A stretch of 48,019 nt of DNA from Candidatus Nitrosopumilus sp. (GCA_029881195.1 JAOUNB010000003.1:1-48019), one strand, 5' to 3'. Numbered from the stretch's first letter, positions 1 through 9,270 are shown. Notes: generated from the letters alone by a model not told the origin. Program-made: numbers and translations.

Positions 1-1226
1 TCATCTGTTTTTTCTTTTAATCCATCTTTTTTGACCAGAGACAAAATCCCTACATGAACAGGAGCTAAATATGGTTTGAGAGATAATACGACTCTCTCAT
101 GTTCTTTATCATCTTTCAAACTGTGTTCTAAGATAGTGTAAAGACTTCTATCTATTCCCATAGAAATCTCAAAGACATGGGGTAAAACTTTTTCATCATT
201 GTCCATCACTTCAAATTTCTCCTTACTCTTTGAAGCATGACTAGACAAATCATAATCAGATCTATAGTTGCATGCAACAAGTTCTAACCACCCAATTGTA
301 GTTTCTACTTCAAAATCAAATGCAACTTCGGCATAGAATGCCTTTTCTTTATCACCAAGTTTTCTAAACCTACTTTTTGAAATATCGATGCCTGTTTTTT
401 CATAAAACTCAGTTAATATCCCCAAATAATAAGCGACAAATTTGTTTGGAATAATTCTTGACTCTACTGCCTCTTTACATGTCATAGTGACAGGCTCAGA
501 ATCTGTCTGAACTCGAATTACCGTCTTTTCAATTTCTGAAAAATTTTCCACATCTTGTAACTTTCTTGGATTACAAAACACTTCAATTTCTGCTTGATAA
601 AATTCTCTCAAGCGCAACAGACTTTGTCTTGGTGCTATCTCATTTCTGAAACTTTTTCCTACTTGAGCAATTCCTAAAGGAAGTTTCCCTCTCATTGTCT
701 TGTATAATCTTGGAAAATCTACAAAGATTGACTGACAAGTTTCTGGTCTAAGATATGCTTCTTCATCTTGAGGACCAATACCGACTTTGAACATCATATT
801 GAATTTTTTAGCCTTGTCAAATTCTCCTTTGCACCTAGGACATTTTACGTTATTTTGTGAAATGGCCATATCAAATTCATTCAAATCTGCACTTTCAGGA
901 ATTTCAATCTGTGCGATCTCAGCAATTGTTCTATCTGCTCTAAATGTGGAATTACATTTTGTACATTTGATTATGGGATCAGCAAAACTTCCAAGATGAC
1001 CTGATGCTTCAAAAACTGATTTTGACATAATTTGGGAGCCATCAATCTCAAGCATTCCGTCTCGTCTGATAAGCTCCCTTCTCCAAAGTTCAAGGAATTT
1101 ATTTTTTAATCCTACTCCAGATGGCCCATATTCCCAAAATCCTGCATGTGCATCTGCATATACTTCACAGCTGGGAAAATAAAATCCACGTTCAAGCGCT
1201 AGTTTCATCACTTCATCATAATTCAT
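1..1226 (-). CDS. glyS: Glycyl-tRNA synthetase, 3' end cut by window
   Basis: Class II glycyl-tRNA synthetase, which charges tRNA-Gly with glycine in the cytoplasm. About 408 residues are visible, reading leftwards from an ATG at 1224-1226 (MNYDEVMKLALERGF). The N-terminal part carries the family motif GFWEYGPSGVGLKNKF, followed by a zinc-ribbon insertion with CTKC and CPRC. Class II motif 2 is seen as FRNEIAPRQ, and the motif 3 region as GIDRSLYTILEHS. The protein runs off the window inside the C-terminal anticodon-binding domain (LVKKDGLKEKTD), so perhaps 60-100 residues are missing. An AAGGTG sequence just upstream of the ATG could serve as a ribosome binding site. Its right-hand neighbour nfo ends about 30 bases upstream on the same strand. 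Confidence 0.95.
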   Translation of the reverse strand, partial: MNYDEVMKLALERGFYFPSCEVYADAHAGFWEYGPSGVGLKNKFLELWRRELIRRDGMLEIDGSQIMSKSVFEASGHLGSFADPIIKCTKCNSTFRADRTIAEIAQIEIPESADLNEFDMAISQNNVKCPRCKGEFDKAKKFNMMFKVGIGPQDEEAYLRPETCQSIFVDFPRLYKTMRGKLPLGIAQVGKSFRNEIAPRQSLLRLREFYQAEIEVFCNPRKLQDVENFSEIEKTVIRVQTDSEPVTMTCKEAVESRIIPNKFVAYYLGILTEFYEKTGIDISKSRFRKLGDKEKAFYAEVAFDFEVETTIGWLELVACNYRSDYDLSSHASKSKEKFEVMDNDEKVLPHVFEISMGIDRSLYTILEHSLKDDKEHERVVLSLKPYLAPVHVGILSLVKKDGLKEKTD

Positions 1227-1257
1227 TACTAAACACCTTCATTCATGAAATAAATTT

Positions 1258-2097
1258 CTAAGCAAATTCCTTTGCTTTTCTAATATTTTCAAAGTCATCT
1301 CTTTCATCATCAATGGGTGTCTCTAAAATTATTGGAATTTTTTTCTTGTTTGCAAACTTTACTATGGCAGAAATTCCTTCCTCTCCAATTCCTCCTAATC
1401 CTAAATGATGATGTCTATCTAAATTACATCCAAGATCGCCTTTAGCGTCATTTAGATGCAAAATTTTCAAATTTTCAATTCCTATATGTTTATCAAATTC
1501 AAAAAATGTTTCCTTTACTTTTGCATCTGTTCGTAAGTCATATCCTGCAACAAATGCATGACAAGAATCAATACATACACCGAACTTCTTTGCAGGCTTT
1601 AATTGCTTGAAAATTTCACCCAACTGTTTAAAGTCAGACCCCACAGAATTTTTCTGACCCGCAGTATTTTCTAATAAAATTACTACGTCATTTTTTGTTT
1701 TTCCAGCCTTTGTCAATCCTTCCACTAGTCTCTTGATTCCAGCTTCTTCTCCCGTACCTAAATGACTTCCAAGATGTGTTACAAGATACGGAATACCTAA
1801 CTGTGCACATCTCTCAACCTCATTAATTAAACTGCTTACTGATTTTTTAAATCCATCATCTTTTGGTGATGCAAGATTTGGTAGATATGGCATATGTGCA
1901 CATGTTGCAAACCTATCAATCTTACTTGCCTTTAATTTTGATTTGAAATTTGTAATGTCCTCTTTTGATAGTTCCTTTGCATTCCATCCCCTTGGATTTC
2001 TAGTGAATATCTGAAATGCAGAACATTCTCTTTCTACAGCATTATCTACTGCTTTGTCAATTGATCCTGATATTGAAACATGACAGCCAATCTGCAT
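1258..2097 (-). CDS. nfo: Endonuclease IV (AP endonuclease)
   Basis: Endonuclease IV, a TIM-barrel zinc enzyme that cuts DNA 5' of abasic sites in base excision repair. Family motifs are in order: GCHVSISGSI at the N-terminus, THLGSHLG, LENTAGQ, CIDSCHAFVAGYD, LHLNDAKGDLG, DRHHHLGLGGIGEEG and ILETP. The His, Glu and Asp residues in these are the usual three-metal ligands. At about 279 residues the length is normal. I placed the start at the ATG of MQIGCHVS because the family begins there. An in-frame TTG six codons upstream (2115) would add a short non-conserved tail. It is divergent from priL, with about 80 bases between the two starts. Confidence 0.95.
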   Translation of the reverse strand: MQIGCHVSISGSIDKAVDNAVERECSAFQIFTRNPRGWNAKELSKEDITNFKSKLKASKIDRFATCAHMPYLPNLASPKDDGFKKSVSSLINEVERCAQLGIPYLVTHLGSHLGTGEEAGIKRLVEGLTKAGKTKNDVVILLENTAGQKNSVGSDFKQLGEIFKQLKPAKKFGVCIDSCHAFVAGYDLRTDAKVKETFFEFDKHIGIENLKILHLNDAKGDLGCNLDRHHHLGLGGIGEEGISAIVKFANKKKIPIILETPIDDERDDFENIRKAKEFA

Positions 2098-2180
2098 ACT
2101 TGATAATTTTCTCAAAACATAATTTAAACCAGCATCAACCCAAAAACCAGATTTTTATGTAAATCAAGTAAATCACTAAT

Positions 2181-3206
2181 ATGTTGGAACTAGGAGAAGA
2201 TGAAAAAGCAAAATATCCTTTCATGGCTGATGCTGGAAAATATCTAAAAGAACAAGGATTTACACTAGAACAATTTGGGACTGATCCAGATCTTATACCT
2301 ATTGTTGAAAAAGCCTACACTAGAATTCATGCAGCCTGTGAAATGAATAAGGACTATGAATCAGAAATTATTCAAAACCAGGTTTCTAATACGGGCTCTC
2401 TTCCTAGAGAAGTTTTCTCATTTTTATTATCAATTGTTTTACTAAAATTAACAGGTATTCCGACTTTAGCAAGACGTTTTGCATTAAGTGAATCTATGCG
2501 TGCAGAAGGTTTTCTTACTAAAGATCTAAAAAATATTTCAAGCGACGAGAATGAATTACCCATTAAAATTATTGAAGATCTTTTTTCAATTAAAATTAAA
2601 AAACAAGGTGATTTCTTTATTATTCCCGTAGTTGACTACATCAAGCATTCCGTTCATTTTCATGAAAGAGAATGGAAGTTAGTTAATAGACATGTAGAAA
2701 ATGGATTTGTTTATCTTAAAGCTGACAAAATGGTTAGACTCTTTAGGATAGAATTGGGAAAATATATCAATTCAAAAATTTCATCTGGAAAAAAACCCTC
2801 GATGATTCCTGGTTTTGAAGATATAGTAGAGAGATTAATTAGTTATTCAAAGAAATTTCAATCTAGTTTTGTAACCACTGGAGAATATCCACCTTGCATC
2901 AAACATGCAATTGAAGTACTTGAAAAAGGTGAAAATCTACCTCATTCAGGACGATTTATGCTTGCAACCTTTCTTCTATCAAAAGAACAAAGCGTTGAAC
3001 AAATTGCACCTTTATTCAAAAATGCGCCTGATTACAATGAACGTGTTACACTTTATCAGCTAAATCATTTAGCAGGAACATCAGGAAGTGGAACTCAATA
3101 TTCTTGCCCTTCATGTGAAAAACTAAATACACAAAATCTATGTTTTGCTACATCTGAATGTGATAACATCATTAATCCTTTACAATTTGGAAAAAAGAGA
3201 AAATAA
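2181..3206 (+). CDS. priL: DNA primase large subunit PriL
   Basis: Large, regulatory subunit of archaeal/eukaryotic-type primase, which makes RNA primers together with PriS at replication forks. The 341 residues end in the iron-sulfur domain: a cysteine in GEYPPCIKHAIE (near residue 237), then CPSCEKL and QNLC near residues 308-319, supplying the four cysteines expected for the 4Fe-4S cluster. The middle is helical and poorly conserved, as is usual for PriL. Its stop overlaps the priS start by one base (TAATG), so the two subunits are probably co-translated. Assignment rests on the Cys pattern plus the adjacent priS. Confidence 0.9.
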   Translation: MLELGEDEKAKYPFMADAGKYLKEQGFTLEQFGTDPDLIPIVEKAYTRIHAACEMNKDYESEIIQNQVSNTGSLPREVFSFLLSIVLLKLTGIPTLARRFALSESMRAEGFLTKDLKNISSDENELPIKIIEDLFSIKIKKQGDFFIIPVVDYIKHSVHFHEREWKLVNRHVENGFVYLKADKMVRLFRIELGKYINSKISSGKKPSMIPGFEDIVERLISYSKKFQSSFVTTGEYPPCIKHAIEVLEKGENLPHSGRFMLATFLLSKEQSVEQIAPLFKNAPDYNERVTLYQLNHLAGTSGSGTQYSCPSCEKLNTQNLCFATSECDNIINPLQFGKKRK

Positions 3207-4327
3207 TGCAAGCAGCTGAAATTAACTTCTTAGAAGATTCATTCAAAAAATATTATTTTGAGCACTTTGATCTTATTAGAGTACCTGAACGAACATCTGA
3301 AAGAGAATTTGGCTATCAGAAATTCAATTCAGGAATGACCCGTCACATACAAATCAAAGATGACAAGGAATTGCATCTATTATTTATGCAAAATGTTCCA
3401 TCGGATGTTTATTGTTCCAATGCATACTACACATTTCCTAATTTACCAATGAATGAAAAAGACTGGAAAGGAGCAGATCTTATTTTTGATATTGATGCAA
3501 AAGATCTTAATTTACCGTGTAGAGAAATCCACACAGTTTCCATTTGCAATGAATGTAATAATGTTTCAAAAAATTCTATACAATGCTCTAAATGTAATTC
3601 TACTAAACTAGAAAAAAAATCATTACCCTGCAAAAATTGTATTGATGCATCCAAAACTGAAGTTTTGAAACTATCTGAAGTCTTAGTTGATGATCTTGCA
3701 GTAACAAAAGAGAATATTCAAGTATATTTTTCTGGCAATGAAGGGTTTCATGTTTATGTGTATAATTCACAATTTCAAGAAATTGGATCCAGAGAAAGAT
3801 CAGAATTGGCAGATTATATTTCGCTACGTGGAGCTATCCCTGAAACATTTGGAATGAGAAAATTCAAACAAGATCGTACAGCTTTTCCTGATTTTGATGA
3901 AAAAGGATGGCAAGGAAGATTTGCTAAACAAGTTTTTGGTTCTAAATCAAAACGCTCAAAAATAATCACAGAACTACTTGCAAATAGTTATTCTTCTTTT
4001 CAAAAAACTTTGGATAACGTATCTGAAAACATTGGAGTAAAAATAGATCCTAATGTTACTATAGACATTCATAGAATCTTTAGATTGCCAGGATCTATAA
4101 ACAGCAAAAGTGGTCTTGTAAAGATTTTCTGTGAAAATTTATTTAAATTTGATCCATATGTAGAAGCATCTTTTCTTAATAATGATTCAGTTGAAGTTAT
4201 TGCAAATTGTCCGATAGAGTTTAAACTAAAAAACAAAAAGTTTGGGCCATACAACAACGAAAAAGTATCAATCCCTACATTTGCTGCAGTCTATATGATT
4301 TGCAAAAAATTGGCAAAAATTGCTTAG
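3206..4327 (+). CDS. priS: DNA primase catalytic subunit PriS
   Basis: Catalytic subunit of archaeal primase. The two metal-binding aspartates are in DLIFDIDAKDL (about residues 90-100). A zinc-binding knuckle follows with the pairs CNEC, CSKC and CKNC (about residues 112-145). The SGNEGFHVYVY segment matches the nucleotide-binding SGxxGxH motif. The third catalytic Asp region and the RxPGSxNxKSG motif appear as DIHRIFRLPGSINSKSG near residue 290. The length of 373 residues is normal for the family. It starts on the last base of priL and ends 47 bases before the next gene. Confidence 0.95.
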   Translation: MQAAEINFLEDSFKKYYFEHFDLIRVPERTSEREFGYQKFNSGMTRHIQIKDDKELHLLFMQNVPSDVYCSNAYYTFPNLPMNEKDWKGADLIFDIDAKDLNLPCREIHTVSICNECNNVSKNSIQCSKCNSTKLEKKSLPCKNCIDASKTEVLKLSEVLVDDLAVTKENIQVYFSGNEGFHVYVYNSQFQEIGSRERSELADYISLRGAIPETFGMRKFKQDRTAFPDFDEKGWQGRFAKQVFGSKSKRSKIITELLANSYSSFQKTLDNVSENIGVKIDPNVTIDIHRIFRLPGSINSKSGLVKIFCENLFKFDPYVEASFLNNDSVEVIANCPIEFKLKNKKFGPYNNEKVSIPTFAAVYMICKKLAKIA

Positions 4328-4374
4328 TTTTGCTAATAAGACATTAATTTACCAAATTCCAACAAAATTTAACT

Positions 4375-7233
4375 TTGTATAGCGCCTCTACTGATAAGCA
4401 AGCTCCACCTCCTGATGCAGGAAAATTCATCAGATTAGGAATTGTAGTCATTATTGGTATAGTGATTTTTGCAATGGTTGGAAATCAGGCAGTGATTTTA
4501 TCCATGAATTTCACAGAATTTGGCGATCAGTTCAGTAAACCTCTCTATTACACGCTTGTATCTACAATAATTCTAGCTGCAATTGCATTAGTTCGTGTTA
4601 ATGTGTCTGGAAGATCCTCGATTTTCTGGTATGTAATTAAAACTGTAATTGGATTTATTGGAAATAGTGGGCAACAACCCATTTCAAATAATATCTCAAG
4701 TTTTAAAGAATACAAACTATCATATCCTCAATTTGTAATTTGGCAAATTACCAAAATTTTGCTTTTTGGTGCATTCTTTGCAAATATTATGTTTGGATTT
4801 GCAGCAGTTTCGTTTATTGATGGTAATTATCTTGGAATTGAAAATCTACCAAAATTATTTTCTTTGCCTTTTGTAACTCCTGATAATAATCCAAACTTTG
4901 CAGCAGAAAATGTTGTTCCGATGATTCCTGCATTAGTAATATTGATACCTCCGTTACTTGCAGCCATTGGATTACGTCTTGTTTTGTATGTTGGAATTCA
5001 TAGAATAATTAATGTCATTACTTCATTTTTACAAGACTCTAATGATGGAAAACCAAGATATCTAAACTATGTCTCAACAATTGAAGGAATAATTGGTATA
5101 GGAATTATCTGGGCTGGTTTTAATCTTTTTTTTACAGATCAAATTGATTACAATACACGATATGTAATTGGCGGAACCCTATTCATAGGATTTGCATTAA
5201 TTGCATTTTCAGTAGTTGATAGAATTCGTGCAAGAGTTCTTACTCATATGTTTAAGCGAGATGTCTACATTAGAATTCTGAGTATTATCGCAATTGCAAT
5301 AATTGTTGCAGGAGTTGTTTCTGTTAATAATAGCATAGCTGATGCAAAGAAAATTGAATTTTTAGGTCCATACACTGCTCAACAAATTGGTGTAAACCGA
5401 TATCTTGGCGAATTAAACAATGTACAAGAAAATATTCATGATGTGCAATTAACCTCTGTTTCTGCAAATAATATTAAAAACTATGTTTCTCAAAATAGTG
5501 ATATACTTGATGTAATTCGAGTGTGGGATTGGGAAGCAGCTTTTGCAAAATTAAAGCCTGAGATTGGTCTTATTCCATATGTAGACTTTGAAGACAACGA
5601 CATTTTACGTTTTAACAATACTCTTTATTGGACTGCCTCAATGAAACCAATTCTTCCAACATCTGTTAGCCTTGAAAATAGATGGTATAACGAACATTTA
5701 GTATATACTCACGTTCCAAATGGATTTTTAACCCTAGAAGCAACAGATGGTCAGATTGTAGATAGTGGTGAATTTTTCAAACAAAGAGAGATTTACTATG
5801 GTGAAGGTGGATTATTTGAGCAAACTTGGTCTGCCTATCCTAATTCACGTGACGATCAAAATAGTGCAGAACTAGGAGGAGTTTCTTATTCAGGATTAGG
5901 TGGATTGGATGTTTCACCTCCACTAAGTTGGATATTTGAGCCAAACTTTTTGCTTTCATTTCCAGCTGAATCTGTACACATTATGAGATACAAAGATGTA
6001 CATGACAGAATGGAAATATTATACCCATACTTCCTTTATGATTTATTTGGAAAAGAACTAGATTCTTTACCTGTAACTGATGGAACAAACTCCTATTGGT
6101 TAATTCCATTAATTATTGGATTTGATACTCATGATGTGCCATGGTCAGTTGGTAATCCATACTTACGTTTGGTAGGTTATGCACTAGTAGATACTTACAA
6201 CGGAGATATTCAATTACTAAAAACTGGAGATGATTTCTTTACAGAGATGTTTGCTAGTCAATATTCTGAACAATTCAAACCAATGCCTACTTGGTTAGAA
6301 GAACAAATCAGATATCCTGTTGAATTGTTTAATTGGAAAACAGAAATGTATAACATTTATCACGTAACAAATGTTGAGACATTTATTCAAGCCAATGAAT
6401 TCTATGAAATACCACGTGGACTTGATACTTATTATGTTGAAGCAAAACCACCAGGATTTACACAAACCGAATTCTTAGGATTGCTTTCCTTGGAATTACG
6501 AGGTTCTCAAGGAAGAAATCTTGCAGGATATATGGTAGTTGAGAATGATCTAACCAATCTAGGAAACTTACAATTCTATGAGGTTCCATTAAACTCTACA
6601 ACCAAATTAATTGGTCCAACGGCTGTTAGAGAAGCACTAGATAGAGACCCAGAATTCGCTCAACTAAAGACACTCTTAAGAAATCCAAGAATTGGTGATA
6701 ATATTTTGTATCGTGTAGGAGATCATGATATTTACTTTATTCCTGTATATACTGCTGGCGCTGGTGGTGTAGTTGCACAACTAGGTACGATTGCAGCTGT
6801 AGGTGCTGCATTTACTGGAGAATATTATGTTGGACTAGGTGAAACCCAGGAAAAAGCATTTGAAGCTTACTTGAAGAAAGTTTCTGGCGTGGCACCAACT
6901 ACAACCACTGCCGATGTTAGTTATGTTGAACTAGTTAGAAGTGACAGAATTGATATTATAAAAAAAGTATTTGAAGAAAATAATGTCACCGTATCTGAAC
7001 CAACATCAATTCAGATTCCTTTATCATTCAAAGAAGGTGAACTATTCTTCTTTACTGAGAGTGATCGTGAAAACACTAAAGAATTCCTCAATGAATTCAT
7101 TGATAACTTTGTGAAACCACGCAGTGATAGAGTATTCATGTGGCAAGAGGAAAATAATCTCAACATTGGAACAATATATGTTAAAGATGGAATATCTGAG
7201 ATACATTATGTCTCAATTGAGGTAGGCAACTAA
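4375..7233 (+). CDS. UPF0182 family membrane protein
   Basis: A 952-residue protein of the UPF0182 (COG1615) family, whose function is not established. The first third holds about seven membrane segments (roughly residues 18-45, 60-78, 125-155, 182-208, 235-255, 262-282, 298-320). A long soluble part of about 600 residues follows, which topology suggests lies outside the cell. Recognisable family segments include PLSWIFEPNFLLSFP, a TDGTNSYWLIP-like stretch and QIRYPVELF. The start is TTG at 4375, because the next in-frame ATG lies inside the first membrane helix. The stop codon is followed with no gap by the TTG of a glutamine amidotransferase-like gene. Confidence 0.85.
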   Translation: MYSASTDKQAPPPDAGKFIRLGIVVIIGIVIFAMVGNQAVILSMNFTEFGDQFSKPLYYTLVSTIILAAIALVRVNVSGRSSIFWYVIKTVIGFIGNSGQQPISNNISSFKEYKLSYPQFVIWQITKILLFGAFFANIMFGFAAVSFIDGNYLGIENLPKLFSLPFVTPDNNPNFAAENVVPMIPALVILIPPLLAAIGLRLVLYVGIHRIINVITSFLQDSNDGKPRYLNYVSTIEGIIGIGIIWAGFNLFFTDQIDYNTRYVIGGTLFIGFALIAFSVVDRIRARVLTHMFKRDVYIRILSIIAIAIIVAGVVSVNNSIADAKKIEFLGPYTAQQIGVNRYLGELNNVQENIHDVQLTSVSANNIKNYVSQNSDILDVIRVWDWEAAFAKLKPEIGLIPYVDFEDNDILRFNNTLYWTASMKPILPTSVSLENRWYNEHLVYTHVPNGFLTLEATDGQIVDSGEFFKQREIYYGEGGLFEQTWSAYPNSRDDQNSAELGGVSYSGLGGLDVSPPLSWIFEPNFLLSFPAESVHIMRYKDVHDRMEILYPYFLYDLFGKELDSLPVTDGTNSYWLIPLIIGFDTHDVPWSVGNPYLRLVGYALVDTYNGDIQLLKTGDDFFTEMFASQYSEQFKPMPTWLEEQIRYPVELFNWKTEMYNIYHVTNVETFIQANEFYEIPRGLDTYYVEAKPPGFTQTEFLGLLSLELRGSQGRNLAGYMVVENDLTNLGNLQFYEVPLNSTTKLIGPTAVREALDRDPEFAQLKTLLRNPRIGDNILYRVGDHDIYFIPVYTAGAGGVVAQLGTIAAVGAAFTGEYYVGLGETQEKAFEAYLKKVSGVAPTTTTADVSYVELVRSDRIDIIKKVFEENNVTVSEPTSIQIPLSFKEGELFFFTESDRENTKEFLNEFIDNFVKPRSDRVFMWQEENNLNIGTIYVKDGISEIHYVSIEVGN

Positions 7234-7776
7234 TTGCTCTTAGTTGTCGATAATGGTTCAATTTATACAAAAAATTTAACTGATTTTTTAACCAAAAAAA
7301 ATATTTTATTTGAAAAACAAACTCCTCAACTTCTAAACTTAAATTCGCTCGAAAAATATGATTGTTTTATTTTATCTGGGAGAAGAAAAAATGAAAAAAA
7401 GATAAATGAAATAAATTCTAAAATAATTAATTATTCCATTACAAAGAATATAAAATTACTTGGGATCTGTTATGGATCTGAAATTTTAGCTCTTACCTTA
7501 GGTGGTACAATTAGAAAGACTCCATTACTTCAAAAAGGAAATGAAACAATCAAAATTTTAAAAGATAATTTAATTTCTAGTAATTCTTTACAAGTTTTTG
7601 AAAGTCATGGATTTGAAATATCTCAATTACCTCCTGTTTTAATTCCACTTGCAGAATCAAATAACTGTAAATATGAAATTATTCAATATGATAAAAAGCC
7701 AATTTTTGGAACCCAATTTCATCCGGAGATGACTAAAGATGGTAATGATTTAATTGAAAAATTCTGTTTTCTTTGA
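7234..7776 (+). CDS. Class I glutamine amidotransferase (GuaA-subunit-like)
   Basis: A 180-residue class I glutamine amidotransferase domain, which releases ammonia from glutamine for a partner synthetase. The nucleophilic cysteine is in LGICYGSEILA (near residue 78). The catalytic His and Glu are in GTQFHPEM near residue 164. The start LLVVDNGSIYT resembles the GMP synthase subunit A/anthranilate synthase TrpG group, and the size fits the stand-alone GMP synthase glutaminase of archaea. No synthetase partner lies next to it, so the exact pathway is uncertain. The TTG start directly abuts the stop of the UPF0182 gene, implying shared transcription. Confidence 0.8.
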   Translation: MLLVVDNGSIYTKNLTDFLTKKNILFEKQTPQLLNLNSLEKYDCFILSGRRKNEKKINEINSKIINYSITKNIKLLGICYGSEILALTLGGTIRKTPLLQKGNETIKILKDNLISSNSLQVFESHGFEISQLPPVLIPLAESNNCKYEIIQYDKKPIFGTQFHPEMTKDGNDLIEKFCFL

Positions 7777-7810
7777 TTGATTTTAATAACTCTTAAAATC
7801 TCTTTTATTC

Positions 7811-8773
7811 ATGGAGCAAGAAGATCACAAATTACTTTTACCTCTTGTTGAAGAAGAAAATATCTGTCTTCCATTACCCATCAATGTTGTATCAAAATAT
7901 TGGAATATTGAATTATCAATGGCAGAAGCTATTGAGACTGCCAAAAAATATTCCGGATTTAGTGGCAGTATTCTTATTGAAGGAATAGAATTAGCAGAAA
8001 GACATGGTCTAATATGCAAAATAGTAAATTCATCTTTATCAGAATTGAAAAAAATCATCGATTCTGGGATACCACCAATTGTCATTCTTCCAGGGATTCC
8101 AGAAATTACTCAACATGCATCTATCATCACTGGTTATGATGATAAAGAAAAAACAATTCTACATTATATTCAGAAAGGTAATCTGGAGGGAGAACAACAG
8201 GAAGGGGCAATACCTGAAGAACTTTTTGATAAAGAATGGTCTGAAGAGGGTAGATTATTGATATTATTGGCCCCATCAGATATTTTATCTTCTTTAAAAC
8301 TTGAAAATGACTCTACTGATAAATCAAATCGATTATGTCTTGTATCTGAACGACAAAATATTCTCAAAAGCCCATTTGATGCACTTGAATCGTTAAAACA
8401 AGCCTTAGAAATTTTTCCAGATAACTCTGTTGCATTACATCAAATGGGCTCTATAATGAATGAACAAAATTCTCCTGACTGTGTAAATTTTTATCAAAAA
8501 TGTTTAAACATCAATAAAATGTCATATTTGACTTACAACGGTCTGGGAAATTTTTATCTTAAAACAAATCAATTTGAAAAAGCAGAAAATTATTACACAA
8601 AAGCCATTGAAATTAATCCAAAAAGATCTGCTAAAATTTACAAAAACAGAGCATATCTGAGAGAAAAACAAAACAAAAATTCTGAAGCAAAAGACGATCT
8701 TAAAAATTATTTAAAATATCATCCAAAAGCTCCTGATAGAGGAATTATTGAACAAGTAATAAGAGAACTATAA
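7811..8773 (+). CDS. C39-like peptidase domain plus TPR repeats
   Basis: A 320-residue two-part protein. Residues 1-165 resemble the papain-like C39/BtrH-type fold: a candidate catalytic Cys in ENICLPLPINVVSKYW (residue 18) and a candidate His in QHASIITGYDDKEKT (near residue 102). Residues 190-320 look like two to three tetratricopeptide repeats, with SVALHQMGSI, YNGLGNFYLK and AENYYTKAIEINPKR. No signal peptide is seen, so it is probably cytoplasmic. Whether the peptidase half is active is not clear from sequence. It begins 34 bases after the amidotransferase gene and may belong to the same transcript. Confidence 0.65.
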   Translation: MEQEDHKLLLPLVEEENICLPLPINVVSKYWNIELSMAEAIETAKKYSGFSGSILIEGIELAERHGLICKIVNSSLSELKKIIDSGIPPIVILPGIPEITQHASIITGYDDKEKTILHYIQKGNLEGEQQEGAIPEELFDKEWSEEGRLLILLAPSDILSSLKLENDSTDKSNRLCLVSERQNILKSPFDALESLKQALEIFPDNSVALHQMGSIMNEQNSPDCVNFYQKCLNINKMSYLTYNGLGNFYLKTNQFEKAENYYTKAIEINPKRSAKIYKNRAYLREKQNKNSEAKDDLKNYLKYHPKAPDRGIIEQVIREL

Positions 8774-8847
8774 TGCGGAGTGCGGGATTTGAACCCGCGG
8801 CCTTCAGCTTGGGAAGCTGACGTCATACCAGACTAAACTAACTCCGC
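8774..8847 (-). tRNA. tRNA-Gly (CCC anticodon)
   Basis: A complete cloverleaf on the minus strand. The 7-bp acceptor stem GCGGAGT/ACTCCGC is followed by discriminator A. The anticodon stem TCAGC/GCTGA encloses the loop TTCCCAA, which gives anticodon CCC (glycine, codon GGG). The T arm is GCGGG-TTCAAAT-CCCGC. No intron is present and no CCA is encoded. It sits tail-to-tail against the preceding CDS, starting at the base after its stop codon. Confidence 0.95.
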
Positions 8848-8870
8848 TTAGAAGAGGTTGATTAACTATG

Positions 8871-8880
8871 ATTAAATATC
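8871..8880. promoter_or_regulatory. Candidate shared TATA box, tRNA-Gly and zinc-ribbon gene
   Basis: The AT-rich element attaaatatc lies 24-33 bases upstream of the tRNA-Gly 5' end when read on the minus strand (GATATTTAAT). It also lies 20-29 bases upstream of the ATG at 8900 when read on the plus strand. Both distances fit an archaeal TATA box, so one TBP site could serve two divergent genes, the protein gene being leaderless. This is inferred from position and composition only. Confidence 0.4.
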
Positions 8881-8899
8881 TTAATTAGAAAACTAATAC

Positions 8900-9073
8900 A
8901 TGGATGCAAGATGCCCTGAATGTGAAAAAGTTGCCGTTCTAGACGATGACATTACCAGTGTTAAATGCCCTCATTGTAACTTTGAAGCAGATTATGACTC
9001 TTATCTTGAAATCATGAAAGATCAGGCAATTAATATGACAACAGACTATATCCCAGATCGCCCAGGAATTTAA
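8900..9073 (+). CDS. Small zinc-ribbon protein, 57 aa
   Basis: A 57-residue ORF beginning MDARCPECEKVAVLDDD with a second pair in KCPHCNFEADYDSY. Together these form a C-x2-C...C-x2-C zinc ribbon over the first 30 residues. The rest is an acidic tail ending DYIPDRPGI. The ATG follows a TATA-like element by 20-29 bases with no Shine-Dalgarno sequence, suggesting a leaderless mRNA. Its stop codon touches the stop of an opposing zinc-ribbon gene. Function is unknown; the LysW signature (C-terminal EDWGE-like end) is absent. Confidence 0.75.
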   Translation: MDARCPECEKVAVLDDDITSVKCPHCNFEADYDSYLEIMKDQAINMTTDYIPDRPGI

Positions 9074-9196
9074 TTACCAATAATTTCCTTTATCAGAACA
9101 ATCCAAGTGCGCCCCGCAATTAGGACAAAACATATGACAAGCTTGCATGTCTATCATAATTTTATCACATCTTGGGCATCTAACGTCTTCTCTCAT
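9074..9196 (-). CDS. Small zinc-ribbon protein, 40 aa
   Basis: A 40-residue ORF starting MREDVRCPRCDKIM and containing CHMFCPNCGAHLDC near its end. The CPRC and CPNC pairs make a compact zinc ribbon. The convergent neighbour ends on the very next base. A TATA-like sequence (ATTTTTAAAT read on this strand, 9217-9226) lies 21-30 bases upstream of the ATG, consistent with leaderless expression. Tiny zinc-ribbon proteins of this type are common in Thaumarchaeota and mostly uncharacterised. Function unknown. Confidence 0.7.
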   Translation of the reverse strand: MREDVRCPRCDKIMIDMQACHMFCPNCGAHLDCSDKGNYW

Positions 9197-9216
9197 ACAT
9201 ATCTACGTGAATCTTG

Positions 9217-9226
9217 ATTTAAAAAT
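9217..9226. promoter_or_regulatory. Candidate TATA box between zinc-ribbon gene and S6e
   Basis: The sequence atttaaaaat is nearly symmetric and sits 21-30 bases from the minus-strand ATG at 9196. It is about 45-54 bases from the plus-strand TTG of S6e at 9271. It could serve as a TATA box for either or both genes. Evidence is composition and spacing only. Confidence 0.35.
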
Positions 9227-9270
9227 AATGTCCAAAGGTTAATTAGTCGTTCAACTTTTTTTTGAAATGA

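Noticed and set aside
787-999. 70-residue ORF opposite glyS
   Set aside because: It lies antisense inside the glycyl-tRNA synthetase zinc region; the sense frame has clear motifs.
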